A stretch of DNA of 64,000 nucleotides from Pontibacter roseus DSM 17521 (GTDB lineage: Bacteria; Bacteroidota; Bacteroidia; Cytophagales; Hymenobacteraceae). The stretch spans positions 156,594 to 220,593 of the forward strand of contig NZ_KB890766.1 of NCBI RefSeq assembly GCF_000373265.1, written 5' to 3'. Shown here piece after piece: positions 7,753 to 17,387 of the stretch. The translations under genes were made by a program, and so were the position numbers. Within the stretch, counting starts at the first letter, position 1, and the number at the start of each line of letters is the position of its first letter. The notes beneath the pieces are model-generated. The model did not search any database. It saw only the letters and a list, made by a program, of their open reading frames with translations, and was not told the origin of the DNA.

Positions 7753-9324
7753 TCAATTTTTCCGCTCAAAGGGGTTTTCCGGCTTCACAAGTAATACTTG
7801 TTCTCGCTCCACCACCACAGCGCCGGCTGGGGCTCCTTTTGGTTTCCGCACCCACTTCTTAGGGGTGTAGAGAACGGGGCAGAGGGAGTCGCTTTTGCGC
7901 TTGCTGTAGTAGGCAGCCAGCTGGGCAGCTTTTTCCAGTACGGTATTAGGTATAGTTTTGCCTGCCTGGTGCTTGATGACCACGTGGGAGCCCGACACAT
8001 CCTTAGCGTGTAGCCAAAGGTCGTCTTTGTAGGTATGGCGTTGGGTAAGCAGGTCGTTGTTCTGAGCGCTTTTGCCCACCAGTATCTTGAAGCCCTCTGT
8101 CTCGAACAGGCGGAAAGGGATTTCCTGCTGGGCCTGCTGCCTGGTGGTTAACAGCTGAGCGTGGTCTTTCAGGTATGCCTTGAGTTGCTTATAACCTTTC
8201 ACCTCTTCCAGCGCCTGCAGGGCATCCTCCAACACGATGGCCTCTTCCAACTTCCGTTCTAGTCGCTCATCCAGCTGTCGTACCTCCACGTGCTGGTTTT
8301 TGGCTTTGCGGTAAAGCCGTTCGGCCTGCTTCTGAGGCGTTTCATTTGCTTTAAGCTTGAAGGTGCGGGTATGGTCGGTGTAGAAATCGTAGAGCTCCAC
8401 CTCCGTGGCGCGCGGCGGAATATTGGTGAGGTTCGCCATCAGGATGTCGGCGGCCTGGGAGTAGGAGCGGTTGTGACGGAGCTCCTGTAGCCGCACTTCC
8501 GTCTGCTCTAGTATAGCCTGTGTGGCGGTTTGTCTTTTGAGGAGCTGCTGCTTTGTCTGTTCGTACTGCCGCTCAAAGCCGGTCTCGGTGAGGTAGAGGC
8601 GCGTGAAGGCATTCAGAGCCTCCAGCGGGTCCGGGTATACCTGCTCCACTTCGCTCATCTCTAGCAGCGACAGGCGCTTCTTGCCCGCCAGCTTGACGAG
8701 GTAGTAAGCCTCGGGGTTCTCCAGAATCTCCAGCATGTCCTGCACCAGTTCCCACTTCTGCGCTAAAGGTTGGCTGCTGTAGCTCTTGTTCTCCAGGTAT
8801 AGTGCCGGCAGGTCGCCGAAGGTAGGGTATACCTTCCGGAGGTTTCCTTCGGCCGCCGCAAAGGCTTCAAAATTCTGCCGCAGCGGTCGGTCCATCTGCA
8901 GCGGGTCCAGTTCCAGGTCAGCACCGAACTTCTTATGAAACACTTTCAGCGGCTCCTCGCCCTCGAACAGCACGATGTTGGAGCGGTTACCAAACAACTT
9001 GAAAAGCAACAGAAAATCATTGCTGAACTTCAGGTAGAAGCTACGCTCATTCAGGTGCTGCACCACCTCCTGCACCACCTGGCCTTGCAGTTCGTTGAAC
9101 AGGTTGATGGTATTGGCCCGCGCCCGCTTGAATTCTGATGGGAAGGAGAGGGCGGAGAAATGGGAGGTGAGTAAGGCCCGTATGTAGAACTCCTGCTCCG
9201 CTGCGGCAAAGCCCAAGATAAGCTCATCTTTGTTTTGGCTGAAACATGTGATTAGCTCAGAACCTACCAGCCGAGGCCGTAGATGCTCAGTAAGTTGCCG
9301 GAGGAAGTAATAGTTTTGGTGCAT
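7753..9324 (-). CDS. rqcH: NFACT-family ribosome quality-control protein RqcH
   Basis: 523 residues. The N-terminal NFACT-N domain covers about 1-180, followed by helix-hairpin and long coiled-coil regions (about 255-400) and a C-terminal NFACT-R domain (about 415-515) with the motifs VGKSAQNNDLLT, DDLWLHAKDVSGSHVVIK and AAYYSKRK. Family members bind split 50S subunits carrying peptidyl-tRNA and recruit tRNA-Ala to add C-terminal alanine tails that mark stalled peptides for degradation. The DLWLHA and GSHVVIK motifs are intact. The ATG at 9324 starts directly at the conserved N-terminal segment. Monocistronic here, with repeat DNA behind it. Confidence 0.92.
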   Translation of the reverse strand: MHQNYYFLRQLTEHLRPRLVGSELITCFSQNKDELILGFAAAEQEFYIRALLTSHFSALSFPSEFKRARANTINLFNELQGQVVQEVVQHLNERSFYLKFSNDFLLLFKLFGNRSNIVLFEGEEPLKVFHKKFGADLELDPLQMDRPLRQNFEAFAAAEGNLRKVYPTFGDLPALYLENKSYSSQPLAQKWELVQDMLEILENPEAYYLVKLAGKKRLSLLEMSEVEQVYPDPLEALNAFTRLYLTETGFERQYEQTKQQLLKRQTATQAILEQTEVRLQELRHNRSYSQAADILMANLTNIPPRATEVELYDFYTDHTRTFKLKANETPQKQAERLYRKAKNQHVEVRQLDERLERKLEEAIVLEDALQALEEVKGYKQLKAYLKDHAQLLTTRQQAQQEIPFRLFETEGFKILVGKSAQNNDLLTQRHTYKDDLWLHAKDVSGSHVVIKHQAGKTIPNTVLEKAAQLAAYYSKRKSDSLCPVLYTPKKWVRKPKGAPAGAVVVEREQVLLVKPENPFERKN

Positions 9325-9485
9325 GGTTTTGAATAGGCAAGGGACTGGGTGATGAAGGACAATAGATGCTCACATCGTATCAAGAGTCACAACCAGATTC
9401 GTCTTTACTAACCCGATAAGAGCACACGATGCGGTAGAATTTTTGTCAATACGTCACTTGTCAAGAAGTCAAGGAAGCAGCAGGG

Positions 9486-10247
9486 CTATACCTCAAACTG
9501 CAGGCCGTCGTAGCCCAAGCGGATGAAGTCGGGGAGGGTAAGCTCTACCTCGCGGTGCTGGCCCAGCAGGTGGCTGATGTGTGTCAGGTAGGCCTTTTCG
9601 GGCTGGAGGTCCTCCAGCAGGTCAACGGCTTCCTGCAGTGAGAAGTGGGAGATGTGCGGCTCCCGGCGCAGCGCGTTCAGCACGACCACCTTGGAGCCGC
9701 GCACTTTTTCTTTTTCCTCCTCCGATATATGGTTGGCATCGGTGATGTAGGTGAAGTCGCCCACGCGGAAACCCAGCACAGGCAGCTTGTAGTGCTTCAC
9801 CCGGATAGGGATAAATGGCACGCCTTCCACCTCGAAAGGTTCTTCGGTGATGGGGTGGAGTTCCACGCGGGGGATTCCGGGGTACTGTATACCGGAGAAG
9901 ATGTAGGCAAACTCCCGCTTGAGCTGCTCCAGCACCCGCTCTTCCCCATACAGGGGCATGTCCTTGTGTTGCGAGAAGTTGTAGGCGCGTATGTCGTCGA
10001 GGCCGGCAGTGTGGTCTTTGTGCTCGTGCGTGAACACGATGGCATCGAGCGTGCGAATCCGCTCGCGCAGCACCTGCTGGCGAAAATCAGGGCCAGAATC
10101 GATGATGATGCTCTTGCCGCCTACCTGCATATGCACCGATACCCGTAGCCGCTTGTCTCTATAGTCAACAGAACGGCACACTTCACAGGAGCACCCGATG
10201 ACGGGGACGCCTTGGGAAGTGCCCGTGCCTAAAAGCGTTACTCTCAA
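9486..10247 (-). CDS. MBL-fold metallohydrolase (PhnP/RNase Z-like)
   Basis: 253 residues with the metallo-beta-lactamase fold. GTGTSQGVPVIGC opens the protein, the zinc motif HEHKDH is at residues 74-79, an Asp within TDANH supplies a further ligand, and THISHLLGQH near the C-terminus gives the last His ligands. The CSCEVC Cys cluster at 19-24 matches PhnP-type phosphodiesterases, which hydrolyse cyclic phosphates. No other phosphonate genes are present, so the substrate here is unknown. Its ATG overlaps the end of the upstream 91-residue gene by 4 bp (ATGA-type), so it is translationally coupled to the signalling operon. Confidence 0.88.
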   Translation of the reverse strand: MRVTLLGTGTSQGVPVIGCSCEVCRSVDYRDKRLRVSVHMQVGGKSIIIDSGPDFRQQVLRERIRTLDAIVFTHEHKDHTAGLDDIRAYNFSQHKDMPLYGEERVLEQLKREFAYIFSGIQYPGIPRVELHPITEEPFEVEGVPFIPIRVKHYKLPVLGFRVGDFTYITDANHISEEEKEKVRGSKVVVLNALRREPHISHFSLQEAVDLLEDLQPEKAYLTHISHLLGQHREVELTLPDFIRLGYDGLQFEV

Positions 10248-10519
10248 TTGGTTTTTTCCTGGTTTCGGATGTCCAGATAGAGCTGCCTGTTCTTGTCGCT
10301 CAGCAGGCTTTCATCCACAGAAATGGTTCTCAGAATGTCGTAAAGGCAGTTGATTTTCCCTTCCAGGCTGAAGTACTTGTTCACAACGGCTACCTTCATG
10401 TCTTTCAGTACACAGTAGCCCGCTTTGAAATTGCCCTTCTCGTAGCGCAGCACAAAATCCGACTCCGCAAAAATATCCTCCAGCTTGTTTAGAAAAGGCC
10501 GCGTGTACTTCAGTTCCAT
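10244..10519 (-). CDS. Conserved small hypothetical protein, 91 residues
   Basis: A mixed alpha/beta protein of 91 residues with no signal or membrane segment. It begins immediately after the receiver gene stop (no intergenic base) and its stop overlaps the MBL gene start, so it is in the middle of a tightly packed operon. The visible features are aromatic and basic (YTRPFLNKL at the start, YFSLEGKINCLYDIL in the middle). I do not recognise a named family. Position suggests a conserved partner of the metallohydrolase rather than of the kinase, since overlapping stop/start couples those two. Confidence 0.8.
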   Translation of the reverse strand: MELKYTRPFLNKLEDIFAESDFVLRYEKGNFKAGYCVLKDMKVAVVNKYFSLEGKINCLYDILRTISVDESLLSDKNRQLYLDIRNQEKTN

Positions 10520-10903
10520 TTACGCCTCTCCGGTGTGCTTCTTTACTGTCTGTACCAGCATGTCAAAGTCCAATGGCTTAGGCAGGTACTCGTTGATGCC
10601 CACTTCCTGGAAGTCTTCCATGGTGTAGTTGTTGGCGTTGCCGGTTACCGCTATGATTGGAATGTTAGCGATGGCTTTGTCTTTGTGCGCGCGTATCTCC
10701 TTGGAGCACTCCATGCCGTTCTTGATAGGGATGTTGAGGTCCATCAGGATGGCGTCTATCTTGTTATTCTCTACCTGCTTGATTACTTCGCTGCCGTTCT
10801 TGGCAGTCAGAATCTTGTAGTTCTGCAGCTCCAGAATCTTCTTCGTCAGGTTTAGAATCACAGAGCTGTCCTCTGCAATCAGTATGGTTTTGTTATCGGC
10901 CAT
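10520..10903 (-). CDS. Single-domain response regulator (CheY-like)
   Basis: 127 residues forming only a receiver domain. The acidic pocket is E11/D12, the phospho-acceptor D55 (MDLNIP), the switch Thr is T87 (VTGN) and the conserved Lys is K109 (LPKP). There is no DNA-binding or enzymatic output. It sits 11 bp downstream of the large hybrid kinase gene and is probably its phosphorelay target, or it shuttles phosphate from the HPt domain. Output is presumably by protein-protein contact. All catalytic residues are intact, so it should be phosphorylatable. Confidence 0.93.
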   Translation of the reverse strand: MADNKTILIAEDSSVILNLTKKILELQNYKILTAKNGSEVIKQVENNKIDAILMDLNIPIKNGMECSKEIRAHKDKAIANIPIIAVTGNANNYTMEDFQEVGINEYLPKPLDFDMLVQTVKKHTGEA

Positions 10904-10914
10904 AAGAATATAAA

Positions 10915-13900
10915 CTATAGAATAATTTCTTTGTAAGCTTTACGGTAGTTTTCAAATTGTTCCAGCAGCCTGCTGAAGTTCTCTTCCACGTCCTCGAAAC
11001 GGTCGTGTTTGATATCATGCTCCAGCTGCTTGGCCAGTTCGGCCATCAGGTTTATGCCCAGCGTGAAGCCGGTTCCCTTAAGCTGATGCAATGTACTTAA
11101 AATACTTTTGTATTGTTGTGCCTCCATGTCTTTTTTGGCTTCCTGCAGGAGTTCGCCCGCTTCCTCCTCAAATTCCAGGTATAGCTGCTTCGTAAAGTCG
11201 CTTCCGCCTATCTGGTTGAGCTGTTCCACAATCTGCTCATCAATGATGGGTTGCGAGGCTGCGGCCGTGTCGTCTGCCTCAACGGTGTCTACCTGGGCGG
11301 TTTCCTGCCGTTTCCAGCCGTTCTGTTGCCAGCGGGTTATCACTTTGTGGAGGTCTGAGCTTTTCACGGGCTTGGAGATGTAGTCGTCCATACCCTGGCT
11401 CATGAACTTCTCAGCGTCCTCGCGCATGGAATAGGCCGTCATGGCCACCACCGGCGGGCAGGCTATGCCCAGCTTTTCCTTGATGATGGAGGTGGCTGTC
11501 ACGCCATCCATCTCCGGCATCTGTATGTCCATGAACACCATGTCGTAGCTGTTGTTGAGGGCCAGTTCGATGGCCTCATAGCCGTTGGAGGCGATTTCGG
11601 TGCGGCAGCCCAGGCGCTCGAGCAGCTTGAAAGCCACTTTCTGGTTTATTTGGTTGTCGTCTACCAGCAGCACGTAGGGCTCGAACTCCAGCGCCTCTAC
11701 TTCGGCGTTCTGCAGCTGCAGGCGCTGCAACTCAGCCTCTACCTCTGCGCCGTCGGCCTTCCTGACCCGGATGGTGAACCAGAAGGTACTGCCATTGCCC
11801 GGTGTGGACTCCACCCCGATGTCGCCGCCCAGCAGGTGGGTGAGCTGTTTGGAGATGGCCAGACCCAGGCCTGTTCCACCAAAGGTCTTGGTAGAGGAGT
11901 TGTCCAGCTGCGTGAAGTCCGTGAACAGAAGTTTCTGGTCATCGGCTGATATACCTATACCTGAGTCCTTCACCCGAATCATGAGTTGGTACTCGCCGTT
12001 CTTCTTCAGCGGTTTGGCATCCACGTGTATACTCACCTCGCCCTCGTTTGTGAACTTGATGGCGTTGGAGGTCAGGTTGGAAAGCACCTGCAGGAAGCGC
12101 GTCTCATCTGTGAGTATATAACGTGGCGTTTCCGGAGTGATGGTATAGGTGAAGTACAGGTCTTTCTGCTGGGCCCGGTTTGCGAACAGGGAGTGTATCT
12201 TGTTCAGCGTGTCGTGCAGGTCCATGCCGTTTTCGTGCAGCACCAGCTTGCCTGCCTGCATCTTGGAGAGGTCCAGGATGTCGTTGAGGATGGCCAGCAG
12301 GGCGTCCGAGGATTTGCGTAGCGTGTCAATGTACTCGCGTTGCTCCTCGTCTGTGCTAATCTGGCTCAGCAGCTCAATCATGCCGATGATGCCGTTCATA
12401 GGCGTACGCAGTTCGTGGCTCATGTTAGCCAGGAACTGGGTCTTCACCTTCAGGGAGTTCTCGGCCTCTTCCTTGGCTTTGAGTAGGGCCACCTGCGTGC
12501 GCTTCAGCTCTGACACGTCGCGCAGCACCCCTTCCAAACCTACCGGGTTGCCTTCGTCATTGTAGGTGAGCCGTGCGTCGAGTAACACGGTTTTGGTGCT
12601 ACCGTCTTTGCACACCATCTCCACTTCGAAATCACGTGTGCTCTCAAACTCCAGCACCCGCTGCTTGAGCACCTCACGGTCAGCCTTGTTGGCATACAAC
12701 AGCTCAGAGGATGTGCCGAGAATTTCTTCCTCCCGGAAGCCGAGCAGGCTCTGCACCGATGGGCTGACCAGTTGGATGGTTCCGTCCAAAGTCGTGCGGT
12801 AGTACACGTCCTGAAACGACTCGAAAATGCTGCGGAACTTCACCTCGCTCTGTGCCAGTGCCAGCTGCGAGCGCTTCTTGTCAGTAATGTCCAGGGCTAT
12901 ACCTGAAATCTCCTCGAAGGTGCCGTCCTCCAGGTATATCGGGTTCAGGTATACCTCTCGCCAGCTCTCTGGGCTGTTTAGGTGTATCTCAAAGTGCTGA
13001 GGAACGCCGGTGAAGGCCTTCCGGTACTTCTCCTCCCAGAAATCATAGGAGTTCTCATGCACCATCGACACGTCATCGATGCGCACATAGGGTTCCAACT
13101 CACGCCCGTTGCGCTCGGCAAAGGCCTGGGCAAAGTTGCGGTTGAACGACGTGAGCTCAAAATCGCGGTTCAGCGACCACATGTGGTGTGTGCCTGATTC
13201 GAAAATGGCGTTTAGGCGCGCGTTCTGGATGTTTATCTGCTCCTCGTTGCGCTTCCGCTCAATGGCCAGGGCCACCTGGTTGGAGATGAAGTGCAGGATT
13301 TCGATGTCGGTATGCACATAGGCGTTCGGGTCCTGGTAGTCCTGCAGTGTGATGACCCCGATGATGCGGTCACCTATGGCGAGCGGCGAACAGAGAATTA
13401 CCTCCGGCATCGCCCCGTGTATGGTGAAGTTCTGCTCCCGGGCCAGCTCCATCAGCTCTGACTTCTGCATGTAGAGCGGCTTGCCCGTCTCGATGATGTA
13501 TTCTGACAGCCCCACCGAAAAAGGCCGGCGCACCTGCGCCTTGGCGGCCTTGTCCACGAACTGGTCGACCAGGTACACAAAGTGCAGGTGGCGGTGGTCA
13601 TTGTCGCACAGGGCAATGTAGATGTTGCGCGTCTCTATGATTTTGCTCAGCTCGCGGTGGATGGCGCTGTACAACGAGTTGAGGTCCTTGCTGCTGATGG
13701 CCAGGTTGGCGATGCTGTAGTATACCTTCTGCAGGCGCTCCGCCTTGATGCGGTCGGTGATGTCGTGCAGGATAGCACGGGTAGCGACAGGGCGTCCGTC
13801 CTGCCAGCTGCAGGTGATGGAGCCAATCAGGTGCACAGGCTTGCCAGCCTTGGTCAGGAACACCGTCTCCATCTTGTTCACATTCTCGCCCTTGTACAGG

Positions 13901-16143
13901 TTGCGCAGCTGGTAGATGAGCTTGGCCTTGTAATAGGGGTGCACGATGTCGTTCAGCGTGAGCGACTCAATGTCATGGTCGGTATAGCCCAGGCGCTCTT
14001 TCCAGGCCCGGTTCACGAAGATGAATTTGTTGTCTACCGAGATGTTCTGTATAAGGTCGTGCGCATTGTCGAACAGGTCCTGCAGGCGTATCTTGTTGTC
14101 CTTCAGGGCCTCCATGGCGATACGCTTGTCCGTCATGTCCTTGCCCACGCTGGTCAGACCTATCAGCTCTCCCTCGGGGCCATACTCAAACATGCAATTC
14201 CAGCGCATGGTCTTCACCTGGCCAGACTTCGTGACCACATCGCGCTCGTAATAGGAGTTGAGCTGCCTCGTCTCCAGCGACTTCTTAAAATCACGGAAGC
14301 GGTTATCGCGGTCTTCCTCCGGCACCAGCATTTCGTAGAAACTCTGCCCGATAAGCTCCTCGCGGGTGTATTCTACATACTTAAGGAAGTAATCGTTGGC
14401 GTAGGCCACGTTGCCTTCCGTATCAAGGCTGTAGTAAATGAGGTTCACCTTCTCCAGGAAGCTGCGGAAATGCGCCATGGACTCACGCGCCACTTCTTCC
14501 CGTCGCCGGGCTACCTGTATCTGCTTCTGCTCCGTGATGTCGCGTTTCAGGGCCAGCACATGGTACTGCCCGTCAATCATGATACGGTTCAGGTTCAGCT
14601 CCGCATCCACTGGGGTGCCGTCTTTGCGGATGTTTTTCCACTCCACGGTGATGTGCTTCCCGGTTCTCAGTAGCTTGTCCATAAGCTGGGCCGTCTTCTC
14701 AGTGGAGAGCATGCCGTCCGGCTGGAACTCCGGGGAGTAATCTACCGGGCTCTTGCCTACCAAATCCTCGCGGTTGCAGCGGAAGAACTGCAGCGCCTTC
14801 TCGTTGCACTCCACCACCACGCCATCGCGGAAAAGCAGGATGGCATCATAAGAAGCCTCGAACACCAGCTTGTACTTGTCTTCGGTATGCGACAGTTGCT
14901 GCAACAGCTCGTGCTTGGATATGTAGTTACCTATGGCTGAGCCTATGAAGTCGAGCAGCGCCACGAAGGATTGGGTGATTTTGGACTCATGCCCCGGCCA
15001 AACCAGCAACAGCGCGATGAGGTTGGAGTCAGTGGTGATGGGAACCACGGTGAGGTGATGGCCTAGCGACTGCTCCAACTGCAGAGTGACATCCTGCAGC
15101 ACCTTGCGCCGCTCGCCTTGGAGCAGCTGCTCAGCCTGCGCCTGCGAGAATTCCGCGAACATAGGGAGCGTACCCCCGAGCCGGCTGCCTGCCGAGTGGG
15201 AGAGGTATACCTTCTGGTGCGAAGCATCAAAACTGTACACGGCTCCGCCCACCACGTCGCTTTTCTCCAGCAGCTCGTCCAAGGTATAGCGCAGCACATC
15301 TTCCCGGCTGCCGGTGGCCGAAAGGTTGGTGATGAGGTGGTTCACAAACTCGAGCTGGTGGTTTCGGAAGCGCACATTGCGCTCGGCTCCCACCGCCTCA
15401 TACAGGTTCTTGGCAGAGCCGAAAATCACCACCTCGCCATGGAACGTGCCGCGGCGCAGCGATATCTCTACCGGCAACAACTCCTGGTCCCGCTCATGGA
15501 GCCACCACTCAAACTTCTGGGGCTCGCCATGCAGGGTGTTCTTCAGCTGGTTGCGCAGGGCCACGCGCTCAAACAGGTTCAGGTCGAAGTTGCGGAAAAT
15601 GGATTTGCCTATCAGGTTGTGCTTCTGCTGGTCTATCAGTTCCAGGCCGCTGCGGTTGATGTCAATGAAGTTGCCCTCCTGGTCCAGGATGAAGAGCGGC
15701 TCCGTGCTGTCGTCGAACACGTTGTGGTAACTGTCGTCGCTGGAGGAGGCGTCTTCTGCGGTGTGCAACACCATGCCGGGCACTTCGAGGCACAGGAAGG
15801 TATAGTCCTGAAACAGCACTTGCTGGCAGCTGTAGGTATACGGCCGCATGGACGGGCCCCTCAGCTTGCCGTCCAGCTTGTTGTTCTGGAGCAGTTCGTG
15901 GCGGAAAGCGATGAAATCCTCCTCTTCCTCCAGGCTGAGCAGCGGACGTATGCTCAGCTCTGTCTCCTCTAGCGACAAGCGGAGCAAACCTGACGCTTCC
16001 CCGTTGGCAGCCAAAAGTTCGCCGCTCTGCGAAGCCACCAGTATACCTGTATTGGCAGGGAACAGCTGCGTCAGCACCTGCAAAAGGCTGTTAGCCTGTG
16101 TCGTAAGGTTTTCGGTAGTAGGACGACTTGGTATAATAGGCAT
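10915..16143 (-). CDS. Multi-PAS/GAF hybrid histidine kinase with REC and HPt
   Basis: 1742 residues, soluble. Reading from the N-terminus: a small PAS-like segment, a PAS (about 140-260), a GAF (about 280-415), three PAS domains (about 425-545, 555-670 and 680-800), a GAF (about 805-965), two more PAS (about 975-1100 and 1105-1220), HisKA with phospho-His H1243 (SHELRTP), an HATPase with GTGLGLAISK, a receiver with D1539 (MDIQMP), and a C-terminal HPt with H1686 (LHQLKGTG). This gives a complete internal His-Asp-His relay that could end on the lone receiver encoded next door. No transmembrane helix is visible, so it should sense cytoplasmic signals such as redox state or small molecules. First gene of a four-gene operon. 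Confidence 0.94.
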   Translation of the reverse strand: MPIIPSRPTTENLTTQANSLLQVLTQLFPANTGILVASQSGELLAANGEASGLLRLSLEETELSIRPLLSLEEEEDFIAFRHELLQNNKLDGKLRGPSMRPYTYSCQQVLFQDYTFLCLEVPGMVLHTAEDASSSDDSYHNVFDDSTEPLFILDQEGNFIDINRSGLELIDQQKHNLIGKSIFRNFDLNLFERVALRNQLKNTLHGEPQKFEWWLHERDQELLPVEISLRRGTFHGEVVIFGSAKNLYEAVGAERNVRFRNHQLEFVNHLITNLSATGSREDVLRYTLDELLEKSDVVGGAVYSFDASHQKVYLSHSAGSRLGGTLPMFAEFSQAQAEQLLQGERRKVLQDVTLQLEQSLGHHLTVVPITTDSNLIALLLVWPGHESKITQSFVALLDFIGSAIGNYISKHELLQQLSHTEDKYKLVFEASYDAILLFRDGVVVECNEKALQFFRCNREDLVGKSPVDYSPEFQPDGMLSTEKTAQLMDKLLRTGKHITVEWKNIRKDGTPVDAELNLNRIMIDGQYHVLALKRDITEQKQIQVARRREEVARESMAHFRSFLEKVNLIYYSLDTEGNVAYANDYFLKYVEYTREELIGQSFYEMLVPEEDRDNRFRDFKKSLETRQLNSYYERDVVTKSGQVKTMRWNCMFEYGPEGELIGLTSVGKDMTDKRIAMEALKDNKIRLQDLFDNAHDLIQNISVDNKFIFVNRAWKERLGYTDHDIESLTLNDIVHPYYKAKLIYQLRNLYKGENVNKMETVFLTKAGKPVHLIGSITCSWQDGRPVATRAILHDITDRIKAERLQKVYYSIANLAISSKDLNSLYSAIHRELSKIIETRNIYIALCDNDHRHLHFVYLVDQFVDKAAKAQVRRPFSVGLSEYIIETGKPLYMQKSELMELAREQNFTIHGAMPEVILCSPLAIGDRIIGVITLQDYQDPNAYVHTDIEILHFISNQVALAIERKRNEEQINIQNARLNAIFESGTHHMWSLNRDFELTSFNRNFAQAFAERNGRELEPYVRIDDVSMVHENSYDFWEEKYRKAFTGVPQHFEIHLNSPESWREVYLNPIYLEDGTFEEISGIALDITDKKRSQLALAQSEVKFRSIFESFQDVYYRTTLDGTIQLVSPSVQSLLGFREEEILGTSSELLYANKADREVLKQRVLEFESTRDFEVEMVCKDGSTKTVLLDARLTYNDEGNPVGLEGVLRDVSELKRTQVALLKAKEEAENSLKVKTQFLANMSHELRTPMNGIIGMIELLSQISTDEEQREYIDTLRKSSDALLAILNDILDLSKMQAGKLVLHENGMDLHDTLNKIHSLFANRAQQKDLYFTYTITPETPRYILTDETRFLQVLSNLTSNAIKFTNEGEVSIHVDAKPLKKNGEYQLMIRVKDSGIGISADDQKLLFTDFTQLDNSSTKTFGGTGLGLAISKQLTHLLGGDIGVESTPGNGSTFWFTIRVRKADGAEVEAELQRLQLQNAEVEALEFEPYVLLVDDNQINQKVAFKLLERLGCRTEIASNGYEAIELALNNSYDMVFMDIQMPEMDGVTATSIIKEKLGIACPPVVAMTAYSMREDAEKFMSQGMDDYISKPVKSSDLHKVITRWQQNGWKRQETAQVDTVEADDTAAASQPIIDEQIVEQLNQIGGSDFTKQLYLEFEEEAGELLQEAKKDMEAQQYKSILSTLHQLKGTGFTLGINLMAELAKQLEHDIKHDRFEDVEENFSRLLEQFENYRKAYKEIIL

Positions 16144-16388
16144 TTGAATGTCTTGGTTTAGTGTCTGGACTATCAGACGAATCGGCCTGTTGCTCTTACC
16201 TCAGGCGCAGGTTGAAACCGATAATTTAGTAAAAAAATGAATGCTGGACGCACTTTACTTCCCGATTAACAAGAAAGGCTTTTAATTTGTGCTGTTTTCT
16301 GGCGGTATTTTGCACCAGCTCCTCTAAAAAGGCTCTTCGTGTGGCGTCAGAGGCCTTTTTCTGTAGAACCAACCCAAACGCTATACCT

Positions 16389-17318
16389 ATGGCTCCCCCT
16401 GATGCATGCAAATTCTTGATAGTGGTGGTAGGGCCGACGGCCGTAGGCAAGACGGACTTGTGCGTGCGCCTGGCCCAGCATTACCAGACCGACATTCTCT
16501 CAGCCGACTCACGGCAGTTCTTCAAGGAGATGAGTATCGGCACAGCCAAGCCCACGGAGGAGGAGCAACAGGGAGTGCGGCACTACTTCATCGATTCCCA
16601 CCATATCACCGAGCCCTACAACGCAGGCGCCTACGAGCAGAACGCCCTCAACCTGCTGCAAGAATTGTTCAAAGGGAAGGATGCGGTCATTCTGACGGGC
16701 GGCTCGGGCCTGTACGTGCGCGCCGTGAGCGAAGGGATGGACGAGATGCCCGAGACTGACCCGACCATACGGCAGCAACTGGAGGACACTTACCGGCAGC
16801 AGGGGCTGGCCCCGTTACTGGAGCAGCTGCAGCAGGCCGACCCGCAGTACTATGCTCGCGTGGACCAGGCCAATCCGCAACGCATCATTCGGGCGCTGGA
16901 GGTCTGCCACTCCAGCGGGCAGCCGTATTCTTCGTTTCGGAAGCAGGAGCAGCGCGAGCGGCCATTCCGCATCATCAAGATTGGCCTGAACCGGGACCGG
17001 GAGGAGCTTTACCGCCGCATTGACCAGCGCATGGACCTGATGCTGGCGCAGGGGCTCCTGCAGGAAGCCGAGGCGCTATACCCGCACCGGCACCACAATG
17101 CCCTCCAAACGGTAGGCTACAAAGAGATTTTCGATTACCTGGAAGGGAAGTACGATTGGGAAGAAGCCGTGCGGCTGCTCAAGCGCAACAGCCGCCGCTA
17201 CGCCAAACGGCAGCTCACCTGGTTTCACAAATTCCCTGACTATACCTGGTTCCACCCCCAGCAGTGGGAGGAGATAGTCTCTTTCATCGACAGCAGCATG
17301 AACGAGGCGAAACAATGA
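16389..17318 (+). CDS. miaA: tRNA dimethylallyltransferase MiaA
   Basis: 309 residues from ATG 16389. The open frame extends upstream to 16287, but those 34 residues are low-complexity and not MiaA-like, so I take the internal ATG just before the P-loop. Motifs: GPTAVGKT (P-loop), SADSRQ, GTAKP, TGGSGLYVRA and QRIIRALEV. It transfers a dimethylallyl group to A37 of tRNAs reading UNN codons, aiding codon pairing. Convergent with pfkA across a strong shared terminator. Confidence 0.96.
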   Translation: MAPPDACKFLIVVVGPTAVGKTDLCVRLAQHYQTDILSADSRQFFKEMSIGTAKPTEEEQQGVRHYFIDSHHITEPYNAGAYEQNALNLLQELFKGKDAVILTGGSGLYVRAVSEGMDEMPETDPTIRQQLEDTYRQQGLAPLLEQLQQADPQYYARVDQANPQRIIRALEVCHSSGQPYSSFRKQEQRERPFRIIKIGLNRDREELYRRIDQRMDLMLAQGLLQEAEALYPHRHHNALQTVGYKEIFDYLEGKYDWEEAVRLLKRNSRRYAKRQLTWFHKFPDYTWFHPQQWEEIVSFIDSSMNEAKQ

Positions 17319-17323
17319 GCTTG

Positions 17324-17378
17324 GCACAAAGCAGCGCAGGCTGGCAGTTTGGAACTGCCAGCCTGCGCTGCTTTGTGC
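17324..17378. terminator. Bidirectional terminator between miaA and pfkA
   Basis: A perfect 26-bp stem starting GCACAAAGCAGCGCAGGCTG with a 3-nt loop (TGG). It lies between the convergent miaA and pfkA stops and can serve both. Flanking T-runs are short, but the stem is exceptionally stable. Confidence 0.85.
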
Positions 17379-17387
17379 ATTTAGATG

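Noticed and set aside
13582..14673. 363-codon open frame on the plus strand
   Set aside because: Antisense to the hybrid histidine kinase, whose PAS and GAF domains are clear on the other strand.
15118..15972. 284-codon open frame on the plus strand
   Set aside because: Antisense shadow of the same kinase gene.
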